Shown: positions 1 to 5,523 of the stretch, one piece after another
Position numbering within the stretch: position 1 is the first letter of the stretch
How the letters are laid out: each line of letters starts with the position of its first letter
Origin: an uncultured Clostridia bacterium
GTDB taxonomy: Bacteria; Bacillota; Clostridia; Christensenellales; Borkfalkiaceae
DNA length: 7,222 nt
Assembly (NCBI GenBank): GCA_945835865.1
Contig: CAMAJQ010000034.1
Coordinates: 1 to 7,222, forward strand
Direction of reading: 5' to 3'
Translations under genes and position numbers: made by a program
Notes under the pieces: model-generated
The model's database searches: none
What the model was told of the DNA's origin: nothing
The model's input: the letters and a program-made list of their open reading frames with translations, nothing else

Positions 1-1
1 C

Positions 2-865
2 GTTCCCGTCTGCGTGTGCTGTATCTCTCTGGAATTCGACGTTTTTCTGCAAAGCCCCGTCCGCTTTCTCCTGTACGGCTTTACTTCGGGCATGACGTCC
101 GTCGTCGGCATGATGGCGTTTCTGCCCGTTTTCGAAAGGGTGTTCAACGTGCTGACCGATTACAGGCTTGCGGAGATCACCGACCATAAATCCAAACTCA
201 TCAAAATGCTCATCACGCAGGCGCCGGGGACTTTCAACCATTCCCTCGTCGTCTCCACGCTGGCGGAATCGTGCGCCAACGCCATCGGTGAAAACGCCCT
301 TCTCGCGCGTGCCTGCGCCTATTATCACGACATCGGGAAACTGAAAAACCCCGAATTCTTTACCGAAAACCAACAGGGTTACAATCCGCACAACGAACTT
401 TCTCCCGAACTTTCCACCGATATCATCCGTTCCCACGCGAAGGACGGATACGACCTGATCCGGAAATACCATCTTCCGCAGATCCTGGCGGACGTCGCCC
501 TGCAGCACCACGGCACTCTGCCCATCCGGTATTTTTACGCCAAGGCGCAGAAGTTTACCGAGGGAGACCTCGATATCGCCAATTTCTCCTATCCCGGACC
601 CAAGCCGCAGACCAAACTCGCCGCTATTATCATGCTGGCGGACGGCTGCGAGGCGAAGGTCAGGACGCTTCCCGACCGCTCGCACGCCAAGGTGGACGCC
701 GCCGTCCGCGAGATCATCGAGGAGCGCATGGACTTCGATCAGTTCTCCGAATGCGAACTGACCATGAAGGATATCGACATCATCCGCCGCACCATCACCA
801 ATTCGCTCGCGGGCGTCTATCACGACAGGGTGGAATATCCCAAACTCCGCATCGGCAAAAGATAA
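2..865 (+). CDS. pgpH: PgpH-type 7TM-HD cyclic-di-AMP phosphodiesterase, C-terminal part (5' end outside window)
   Basis: The reading frame is open from base 2 with no plausible start, so this is the C-terminal 287 residues of a longer protein; full PgpH/YqfF proteins are roughly 700-800 residues with an extracellular 7TMR-HDED domain and seven membrane helices before the HD domain. The first ~50 residues contain the last hydrophobic segments (FLLYGFTSGM, GMMAFLPVF). The cytoplasmic HD domain follows, with the expected metal-binding residues: His in FNHSLV (codon near 239), the HD pair in YYHDIGK (near 325), His in RSHAKDG, the HH pair in LQHHGT, and Asp in IIMLADG. The signatures SYPGPKPQTK and the end VEYPKL are typical of the family. 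Characterised members hydrolyse c-di-AMP to pApA at the membrane; that activity is inferred from family. ybeY follows after 12 nt, matching yqfF-yqfG order in Bacillus. Confidence 0.93.
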   Translation, partial: VPVCVCCISLEFDVFLQSPVRFLLYGFTSGMTSVVGMMAFLPVFERVFNVLTDYRLAEITDHKSKLIKMLITQAPGTFNHSLVVSTLAESCANAIGENALLARACAYYHDIGKLKNPEFFTENQQGYNPHNELSPELSTDIIRSHAKDGYDLIRKYHLPQILADVALQHHGTLPIRYFYAKAQKFTEGDLDIANFSYPGPKPQTKLAAIIMLADGCEAKVRTLPDRSHAKVDAAVREIIEERMDFDQFSECELTMKDIDIIRRTITNSLAGVYHDRVEYPKLRIGKR

Positions 866-877
866 GAATAGAGACGT

Positions 878-1363
878 ATGAAAGGAAATTTACTCGTTAT
901 TACGGATAATTGCCCCATCGACTGCGAGAGCCTCGCGGAGGCGGTCTATCGCAAACTCGGACAGACGGACGAACTCGCCGTCGAACTGTCCTTCGTTTCC
1001 CCCGAAGAGATCAGGGATCTGAACGGGAGGTTCCGCGGGGTGGATCGGGTGACGGACGTGCTGTCCTTCCCCTATCTCGACGGAGTGCGCCGCCGCGTGA
1101 TCGACCGCAGGGATTTCCCCTGCGACGTCGACGAGGAGACGGGACGGGTGCTCATCGGATCGGTGTGCGTCTGCACCGAACGCGCCGCCGAGCAGGCGGA
1201 AAGTTACGGCCATTCCCTGAAGAGAGAACTGACCTATCTTGCCCTGCACGGTTTTCTTCACTGTTTCGGCTACGACCATATCGTCGAAGAGGACGAAAGG
1301 GAAATGACCGCGCTCGCGGAGGAGATCATGCGCGAGATCGGCGTGGGGAGGGACGAGGGATGA
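878..1363 (+). CDS. ybeY: Endoribonuclease YbeY, rRNA maturation factor
   Basis: A 161-residue protein, normal length for YbeY, a single-domain zinc-dependent endoribonuclease acting in 16S rRNA 3' end maturation and ribosome quality control. The metal-binding signature HGFLHCFGYDH supplies the three zinc-ligand histidines at residues 124, 128 and 134. The conserved TDVLSFP motif lies at 59-65, preceded by the RFRG stretch that replaces the usual NxxYR. A segment at about 70-90 (GVRRRVIDRRDFPCDVDEETG) is longer than in the E. coli protein, and the usual GDIVI-type motif reads IGSVCVC here. The ATG at 878 gives the standard N-terminus; its Shine-Dalgarno is weak (AGAG-type, just after the pgpH stop), so translation may depend on coupling to pgpH. 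The gene overlaps era by 4 nt (ATGA). The dgkA and cdd genes that separate ybeY and era in B. subtilis are absent here. Confidence 0.96.
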   Translation: MKGNLLVITDNCPIDCESLAEAVYRKLGQTDELAVELSFVSPEEIRDLNGRFRGVDRVTDVLSFPYLDGVRRRVIDRRDFPCDVDEETGRVLIGSVCVCTERAAEQAESYGHSLKRELTYLALHGFLHCFGYDHIVEEDEREMTALAEEIMREIGVGRDEG

Positions 1364-2247
1364 AAAGCGGGACCGTCGCCGTCGTCGGAAGAGCCAACGC
1401 CGGAAAATCCACACTCGTCAACGTGCTCGTCGGCGAGAAGATCGCCATCGTTTCCCCGAAGCCGCAGACCACCCGCGACCGCATTTTCGGCGTTCTGACG
1501 ACGGAGGATTATCAGATCGTCTTCGAGGACACCCCCGGGGTATATAAGTCGTCGGGAGAACTCAACGCGCGCATGCAGAAGACGGCGGTGCGCACGGCGG
1601 GAGAAACGGACGTCGTGCTCTTCGTTCTGGACGGACACGAAGGGGTCAGAGAGGAAGACCTCGACCTCCTGAGAAAATTCGCCGGAGGGGGAGTGCCGTT
1701 CGTCGTCGCCTTCACCAAAATCGATATCATGCCTGCGGAAAGACTTCCCGCAGAACTTGCAAGACTGAACGGGATCGAGGGGATTTCGGATATCGTTCCC
1801 GTTTCGGCGAGAAAGGGAAAGAACGTGAAGGAACTCCTCCGCGTGCTCCTATCTCATCTGGAAGAGGGGGAGTACGTGTTCGACCCGGACGCCGTGTCCG
1901 ACAAATCGGAAAAATTCATGATCGCCGAGATCATGCGCGAAAAAATACTTCTCCTGTACGATAAGGAGATCCCGCACGGGGTCGCCGTCTCCGTCAACCG
2001 CTTTTCCCGTCGGGAAAACGGCGTGTACGAGATCGACCTCGACGTAATATGCGAAAAAGAAAACCACAAAGCCATTCTCATCGGCAAGCAGGGCAGGGCG
2101 CTGAAAGAGGTCAACGCTTTTGCCCGCCGCGACATGGAGAAATTCCTCGGGGATAAAGTTTTCCTGACCGTATACGTCAGGGTCAAAGAGGGCTGGCGGG
2201 ACAGACCCGATCTCCTCAAGGAATACGGCTACGCGGAAGAAAAATAA
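1360..2247 (+). CDS. era: GTPase Era
   Basis: A 295-residue Era, the GTPase that binds the 3' end of 16S rRNA and assists 30S subunit assembly. The N-terminal GTPase domain shows G1 GRANAGKST (residues 10-18), G2 TTRDRI (37-42), G3 DTPG (57-60), G4 TKID (119-122) and G5 VSA (148-150). The C-terminal KH type II RNA-binding domain begins around residue 185 (EKFMIAEIMREK), has the GKQG loop at 242-245 and ends in GWRDRPDLLKEYGY. The G1 box has Ala where many Era proteins have Pro and Val (GRPNVGKS), and G4 has Thr in place of the usual Asn; both still fit a working G domain. The start at 1360 is chosen because the family N-terminus begins there and GGAGG (1347-1351) sits 8 nt upstream. The longer open frame upstream of 1360 is only a shadow over ybeY. 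The start overlaps the ybeY stop, suggesting translational coupling. Confidence 0.97.
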   Translation: MKSGTVAVVGRANAGKSTLVNVLVGEKIAIVSPKPQTTRDRIFGVLTTEDYQIVFEDTPGVYKSSGELNARMQKTAVRTAGETDVVLFVLDGHEGVREEDLDLLRKFAGGGVPFVVAFTKIDIMPAERLPAELARLNGIEGISDIVPVSARKGKNVKELLRVLLSHLEEGEYVFDPDAVSDKSEKFMIAEIMREKILLLYDKEIPHGVAVSVNRFSRRENGVYEIDLDVICEKENHKAILIGKQGRALKEVNAFARRDMEKFLGDKVFLTVYVRVKEGWRDRPDLLKEYGYAEEK

Positions 2248-2291
2248 GAAAATCACGGAATAATCGTCCTGTCGGGAAGCATACTTTGAAT

Positions 2292-2405
2292 ATGGACGAT
2301 CTGGAAAAAACGGCGTGGAAGCTGTTTGAAAAAACGGGACGAACGGGATATTATCTTCTTTACAAAAAACTGCGCGAAAGTTCGGAAAGGGAAGAGAAGA
2401 AATAG
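2292..2405 (+). CDS. yqzL: YqzL-like micro-protein between era and recO
   Basis: A 37-residue ORF fills the era-recO gap. It is short, charged and soluble, with the core WKLFEKTG followed by YYLLYKKL and a Lys/Glu-rich tail (EREEKK). This resembles the YqzL-like family of Bacillota, which has the pattern W..FE.TG...YLLYK. and lies in the same place between era and recO in Bacillus. Position and motif agree, so I consider the call good despite the small size. The function of YqzL is not established. The start is ambiguous: ATG at 2292 is 12 nt after GGGAAG (2274-2279), while an in-frame TTG at 2286 is 6 nt after it and would add two residues. The gene begins 44 nt after the era stop and ends 24 nt before recO, and is probably cotranscribed with both. 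Confidence 0.8.
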   Translation: MDDLEKTAWKLFEKTGRTGYYLLYKKLRESSEREEKK

Positions 2406-2429
2406 CGACCCGTCTCCGACGAGGAATTT

Positions 2430-3149
2430 ATGACGCTGAAGGTCCACTGCGTGACCCTTCGCTCCGTCGATTACCGCGACAGCGATCGGATACTCACCCT
2501 GCTCACTGCGGAAAAGGGGAAACTGTCCGCCGCCGCGAAAGGAGTTCGGAAGGCGAACGCGAAAATGAAAAATCTGACCGAGCCGTTTACCTTTTCCGAG
2601 GTCGTGCTCGCCGAAAAAAACGGGAGAAACACGGTGACGGAAGCGGAGATTTTCGACGGGTTTTATCCCCTTCGGACGGACGTCGTCCGCTATTACGCGG
2701 CGTCCTGCGCCGTCGAGTTTGCCAACGCGTTTCTGCCCGAGGGGCTGGAAGCGTCCGATTTTTTTCTTTCTCTCGTCGGTTTTCTCAAATCCCTCGCGTA
2801 CGGGGAGGGAGTCTGTCCGAAAAACGCGCTCGTCTCCTTTCTTGCGGAAGCGTTGGAACAGAGCGGGTACAGGCTCGATCCGGAGCGTTGCGGCAGGTGC
2901 GGGGAACCGATCCGCGGCGAAGTCTTTTTTTCGGCGCAGGGGGGCTGTAACGTCTGCCGTTCCTGCAAGGCGGAGGGGGACAAAAAATATTCCTTCGAAA
3001 CCTATTCCTATCTCCGCGGGGTCTGCTCGGGCGAAATCACCTCGGAGGACGGCGAAAAAGCGAACAACGTCTTGCGGTTTTTCAATTACTACCTGCAGAG
3101 CGTCGCAGGGGTATCGTTGAGATCGATTCCCATATTGATCGACTTATAG
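2430..3149 (+). CDS. recO: DNA repair protein RecO
   Basis: A 239-residue RecO, the recombination mediator that, with RecR (and RecF), loads RecA onto SSB-coated single-stranded DNA and anneals strands. The N-terminal OB fold is evident (VTLRSVDYRDSDRILTLLT, residues 8-26, then EKGKLSAAAKGVRK at 28-41). A helical middle and a C-terminal domain with a zinc-finger-like cluster follow: CGRC at 154-157 and CNVCRSC at 173-179. That gives five cysteines where the classic RecO site uses four in two C-x2-C pairs. The C-terminus has the usual FFNYYLQ helix. GAGGAA (2421-2426) just upstream of ATG 2430 supports the start. It is the last gene of the upstream block and is followed directly by terminator-like hairpins. 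Length is typical (about 240-250). Confidence 0.95.
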   Translation: MTLKVHCVTLRSVDYRDSDRILTLLTAEKGKLSAAAKGVRKANAKMKNLTEPFTFSEVVLAEKNGRNTVTEAEIFDGFYPLRTDVVRYYAASCAVEFANAFLPEGLEASDFFLSLVGFLKSLAYGEGVCPKNALVSFLAEALEQSGYRLDPERCGRCGEPIRGEVFFSAQGGCNVCRSCKAEGDKKYSFETYSYLRGVCSGEITSEDGEKANNVLRFFNYYLQSVAGVSLRSIPILIDL

Positions 3150-3189
3150 GGGCGTTTTCGTCGTTTAAAAACTCTTTACGCCCTTTTTT
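3150..3189 (+). terminator. Weak terminator-like hairpin directly after recO
   Basis: GGGCGT (3150-3155) is the exact inverse complement of ACGCCC (3178-3183) and is followed by six T (3184-3189). The stem is only 6 bp and the loop is long (22 nt, with no convincing inner pairing), so this is weaker than the hairpin that follows. Together they may form a tandem terminator for the pgpH-recO block. Confidence 0.4.
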
Positions 3190-3197
3190 AACGGACT

Positions 3198-3219
3198 GCC
3201 TTCTTTCGGAAGGCTTTTT
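3198..3219 (+). terminator. Rho-independent terminator of the pgpH-recO block
   Basis: GCCTTC (3198-3203) and GAAGGC (3209-3214) form a perfect 6-bp stem around a 5-nt loop TTTCG, followed immediately by TTTTT (3215-3219). This is the compact hairpin plus U-tract layout of an intrinsic terminator, 48 nt after the recO stop, in front of a gene-free stretch. Confidence 0.8.
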
Positions 3220-3245
3220 GAATGCAAAAAAAGAACGGGAAAGCG

Positions 3246-3331
3246 CTGCAAAAGCGAGGAGAAAGGAAATACTTTTCCTGCAGAAGCGCCGGAAAAGAAA
3301 AAACTTCGCCTGCGGAAGCGCCGAAAAGAAA
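3246..3331 (+). repeat. Degenerate tandem repeat, 32-nt period
   Basis: The word CTGC recurs at 3246, 3278 and 3310, exactly 32 nt apart. The two best copies, 3271-3300 and 3303-3331, differ by three substitutions and one single-base gap, sharing ACTT..CCTGC.GAAGCGCC and GAAAAGAAA. A third, weaker copy lies at 3246-3269 (CTGCAAAAGCG then GGAGAAAGGAAA). The middle copy also contains an inverted repeat, CTTTTCC (3272-3278) with GGAAAAG (3291-3297). The role is unknown; it could be slippage-derived spacer DNA or a structured leader. Confidence 0.65.
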
Positions 3332-3396
3332 GGGGAAACTTTACCCGAGGGAGAGGGGTTTTGAGGGGAAGGAAAAGAGTTTTTCTTCTCTGTTCG

Positions 3397-3426
3397 TTCC
3401 TAACCGGAGAGATCCGCGCATACAAT
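3397..3426 (+). promoter_or_regulatory. Possible dapF promoter
   Basis: TACAAT (3421-3426) matches the -10 consensus at 5 of 6 positions and lies 27 nt before the dapF ATG, after a terminator, where a promoter is expected. The -35 side is poor: TTCCTA at 3397-3402 (18-nt spacer) agrees at only three positions and no TG extension is present. It is a position-supported guess. Confidence 0.3.
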
Positions 3427-3453
3427 AAAGGGAAGCAATATGCTCGAGGTTGT

Positions 3454-4284
3454 ATGGAATTTGTCAAGATGCAGGCGACCGGGAACGACTACGTATACGC
3501 GGAAGAGAGCGAGACGGAAGGAAGGGATCTGCCCGAACTCGCCCGTGAAATATCGGACAGAAGGACGGGCGTGGGCGGAGACGGGCTGATCGTCCTCTCC
3601 CGCGCCGGAGAAGGGGAAAGGGAGTACGACCTTTCCATGCGCGTCTTCAACGCCGACGGGAGCGAAGGAGAGATCTGCGGCAACGGCGTCCGTTGCGCCG
3701 CCAAACTCGCCTACGAGAGATTGGGCGTCCGCGTCAATCCCATGCGGGTCCGCACAAAGGCGGGCGTCCGTGCCGTCCGCATGATAGAGAGCGAGGGGAA
3801 GGTCTTCTGCGCCGAGGCGGAAATGGGTCGTCCCCGACCGCTTCCGCTCGGAGCCGAACGGGAAAGACGATTGCAGGAAGTCGGCTTATCGGTCGATTTT
3901 TTCCGTATTTTCCCCGTTGACGCGGGCAATCCTCACCTCGTGGTGTTCGACGAGGAGGACCGCAGTCTTCTCATGCTCGGAAGACTTTGCGAGAGCAGCG
4001 GGGCATTCCCCGACGGGGTGAACGTCGAGCAGGTCCGCAGAATCCCCGGCGGCTTTTCCGTGCGCGTGCTGGAGCGGGGAAGCGGAGAGACTTTTTCGTG
4101 CGGAAGCGGCGCCGTCGCCGTGGCGTTTGCGGCGCTCCGTTCGGGGCGGGTCGGGGAAGAGGAAGGCAGACGGGGGATATGCGTCGGAATGCGGGGCGGC
4201 AGATTGCAGGTCCGCTTCGAGGGAGAAACCGCCTTTCTGCGGGGAAAGATCGAGGAGGTGTTCACGGGTCGGTATGAAATATAA
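3454..4284 (+). CDS. dapF: Diaminopimelate epimerase
   Basis: A 276-residue DapF, the cofactor-free racemase that converts LL-diaminopimelate to meso-diaminopimelate, used in peptidoglycan and lysine synthesis. The N-terminus MEFVKMQATGNDYVY matches the family start (M-F-K-M-x-G-N-D). The two catalytic cysteines lie in NADGSEGEICGNGVRC (C75) and ETFSCGSGAVAV (C216). The substrate-binding GNPH (159-162 region) and PDGVNVE (187-193) motifs are present. The start at 3454 is preferred over in-frame upstream codons because of the family N-terminus and GAGG at 3446-3449, though this spacing is tight (4 nt). The second active-site loop reads SCGSGAVAV where ACGTGA is commoner. Length is normal. It heads a second plus-strand transcription group and overlaps dapL by 11 nt. 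Confidence 0.96.
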   Translation: MEFVKMQATGNDYVYAEESETEGRDLPELAREISDRRTGVGGDGLIVLSRAGEGEREYDLSMRVFNADGSEGEICGNGVRCAAKLAYERLGVRVNPMRVRTKAGVRAVRMIESEGKVFCAEAEMGRPRPLPLGAERERRLQEVGLSVDFFRIFPVDAGNPHLVVFDEEDRSLLMLGRLCESSGAFPDGVNVEQVRRIPGGFSVRVLERGSGETFSCGSGAVAVAFAALRSGRVGEEEGRRGICVGMRGGRLQVRFEGETAFLRGKIEEVFTGRYEI

Positions 4285-5443
4285 CGCAGATCTGGAGAAA
4301 CTTTGTGCCGATTACGCCTTCGACGGGCTGAAAGAGTCGGTTGCCGCCTTCCGTGCGGGAAATCCCGGGCGGAAAGTCGTCGATCTCGGCGTCGGGGACG
4401 TCTGTCTTCCCCTGCCGCGCGTCGTCGGGGAGGCGATGGCGAAGGCGAGCCTCGAACTGTGCGAAAAAAAGACCTTCCGCGGTTATCCGCCCGCGGGAGG
4501 GTATTCTTTTCTGAAGCAAAAAATCGTCGGACGGTACGCCGCGGAGGGGATCGCGCTGAGCGAGGATGAAATATTCGTTTCGGACGGAACGAAGAGCGAC
4601 GTCACGCGGGTGTGCGAACTCTTCGGGAGGGCGAACGTCCTCATTCCCACCCCCTGTTACCCCGCGACGAGGGACGTCAATTATGCGGCGGGCAACGCCG
4701 TCGCCGAACTTCCCTGCGTGAAAGAGGAAGATTTTCTTCCTTTCCCCCCGTACGGGAAGAAATACGACGTTGTGTGGCTGTGCTCGCCGAACAATCCGAC
4801 GGGGAGCGCGCTCTCCTTCGAGGGGTTGAGAAGGTGGATCGATTACGCCCTTTCCGTCGGCGCGCTCGTCGTGTACGACGGGGCATACGCCGATTTCGGA
4901 GACGGTCGGGCGCCCCGTTCCGTCTATCGGGACGCGCGCGCCCTGCGTTGCGCCGTAGAACTTCGTTCTTTTTCCAAAGGGGCGGGTTTTACGGGGGTCC
5001 GGTGCGGATACGCCGTCGTGCCCCGTGCGGCGGGGGAATACAACCGCCTGATGAAGAGGAACGGGGGATGCCGCTTTAACGGCGTTTCGTACGTCACTCA
5101 GCGCGGCGCAGAGGCGGCTCTTTCCGACGAGGGCAGAAAAATCAACGAAAAAAACGTAAAATTTTATAAAACCAACGCGGAGATCCTGAAAAACGCTTTC
5201 AAAAATAAAAATTTGTGGTATAATATTAACGACGGTTCTCCGTACGTCTTCGCCGAGGTCCCGAAAGGGTTTTCCTCTGCCGACTTCTGCGCCCGACTGC
5301 TTCGGGAAACGGGCGTCGTCGCCACGGCGGGAAGCAATTTCGGCAAGGCGGGAGAAGGCTTTTTCCGCCTTTCCGCTTTCTGTTCGAGAGAGGACGCCTT
5401 TTGGGCAAGCGAAGCCGTCGGAAATTTTTTGGAAACGCTCTGA
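4274..5443 (+). CDS. dapL: LL-diaminopimelate aminotransferase (DapL)
   Basis: A 389-residue fold-type I PLP aminotransferase, slightly shorter than the usual ~400-410. DapL converts tetrahydrodipicolinate directly to LL-diaminopimelate with glutamate as amino donor, bypassing the acylated DapD/DapC/DapE steps. Family signatures: LGVGDV (38-43), FRGYPPAGGYSFL (68-80), FVSDGTKSD (101-109), CSPNNPTG (170-177), YDGAYADF (201-208), and AVELRSFSKGAGFTGVRCGY (227-246) with the PLP lysine K235. GEGFFRLSAF (360-369) holds the carboxylate-binding Arg365. DGAY replaces DAAY, and SKGAGFTG replaces the usual SKTAGFTG, so general aminotransferase activity is very likely while LL-DAP specificity is inferred. 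The neighbouring dapF, whose substrate is LL-DAP, strongly supports it. ATG 4274 is the only reasonable start; AGGAGG (4253-4258) is 15 nt upstream, unusually far, so coupling to dapF may matter. Confidence 0.9.
   Translation: MKYNADLEKLCADYAFDGLKESVAAFRAGNPGRKVVDLGVGDVCLPLPRVVGEAMAKASLELCEKKTFRGYPPAGGYSFLKQKIVGRYAAEGIALSEDEIFVSDGTKSDVTRVCELFGRANVLIPTPCYPATRDVNYAAGNAVAELPCVKEEDFLPFPPYGKKYDVVWLCSPNNPTGSALSFEGLRRWIDYALSVGALVVYDGAYADFGDGRAPRSVYRDARALRCAVELRSFSKGAGFTGVRCGYAVVPRAAGEYNRLMKRNGGCRFNGVSYVTQRGAEAALSDEGRKINEKNVKFYKTNAEILKNAFKNKNLWYNINDGSPYVFAEVPKGFSSADFCARLLRETGVVATAGSNFGKAGEGFFRLSAFCSREDAFWASEAVGNFLETL
5196..5224 (+). promoter_or_regulatory. Possible promoter inside dapL, directed toward malQ
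   Basis: A perfect TATAAT at 5219-5224 preceded by TGG (5216-5218) forms an extended -10 inside an AT-rich patch (about 5145-5230) of the otherwise GC-rich dapL gene. A weak -35-like CTTTCA sits at 5196-5201 with a 17-nt spacer. It would start transcription about 290 nt before malQ. The same bases encode the ordinary stretch KNLWYNIND, so coincidence is possible. Confidence 0.3.
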
Positions 5444-5512
5444 TTCCCGCCGATCCTGCCGATCGGACGGACCCTTTTACGGATCCCGCCCGAGGGCAAC
5501 CGCAGGCGGGAA
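5444..5512 (+). promoter_or_regulatory. malQ leader with competing inverted repeats
   Basis: The 80-nt dapL-malQ gap holds several exact inverted repeats. TTCCCGCC (5444-5451) can pair with GGCGGGAA (5505-5512), 8 bp. TCCCGCC (5484-5490) can pair with the same 3' arm (5505-5511), 7 bp over a 14-nt loop. CCGATC (5450-5455) pairs with GATCGG (5461-5466). The first two share a 3' arm that ends against the malQ ribosome binding site AAGGA (5512-5516), so the shorter hairpin could occlude initiation. No U-tract follows, so this is not a standard terminator. Confidence 0.4.
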
Positions 5513-5523
5513 AGGAAATACTT

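Larger units (their letters stand above)
3220..3453. other. Gene-free purine-rich intergenic stretch between recO and dapF
   Basis: With the two terminator-like hairpins, the recO-dapF gap is 304 nt. After the terminator the plus strand is strongly purine-rich (A/G runs such as AAAAAAAGAA and GGGGAAGGAAAAGAG) and contains a 32-nt-period degenerate repeat. Open frames exist (for example plus strand from ATG 3222, 68 codons of mainly Lys/Arg/Ser/Gly; minus strand 3467-3165), but none has a ribosome binding site with family-like content, so I call no gene. A short AGGGAAG followed by ATG at 3440 opens a frame that merely runs over dapF out of phase. The stretch most likely acts as the dapF promoter and leader region. 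Confidence 0.6.

Noticed and set aside
3222..3428. Plus-strand 68-codon frame starting right after the terminator
   Set aside because: No ribosome binding site, Lys/Arg/Gly-rich low complexity, and the tandem repeat inside it is not a multiple of three, so no repeating peptide results.
3440..3453. ATG at 3440 with a good AGGGAAG upstream
   Set aside because: It lies out of frame with dapF and translates into an Arg-rich shadow of the dapF 5' end. At most it could be a decoy or short leader start.
3165..3467. Minus-strand 100-codon frame in the recO-dapF gap
   Set aside because: The translation is a low-complexity mix of Phe, Ser, Arg, Pro and Leu produced by the polypurine plus strand, it runs through the terminator hairpins and has no evident ribosome binding site.
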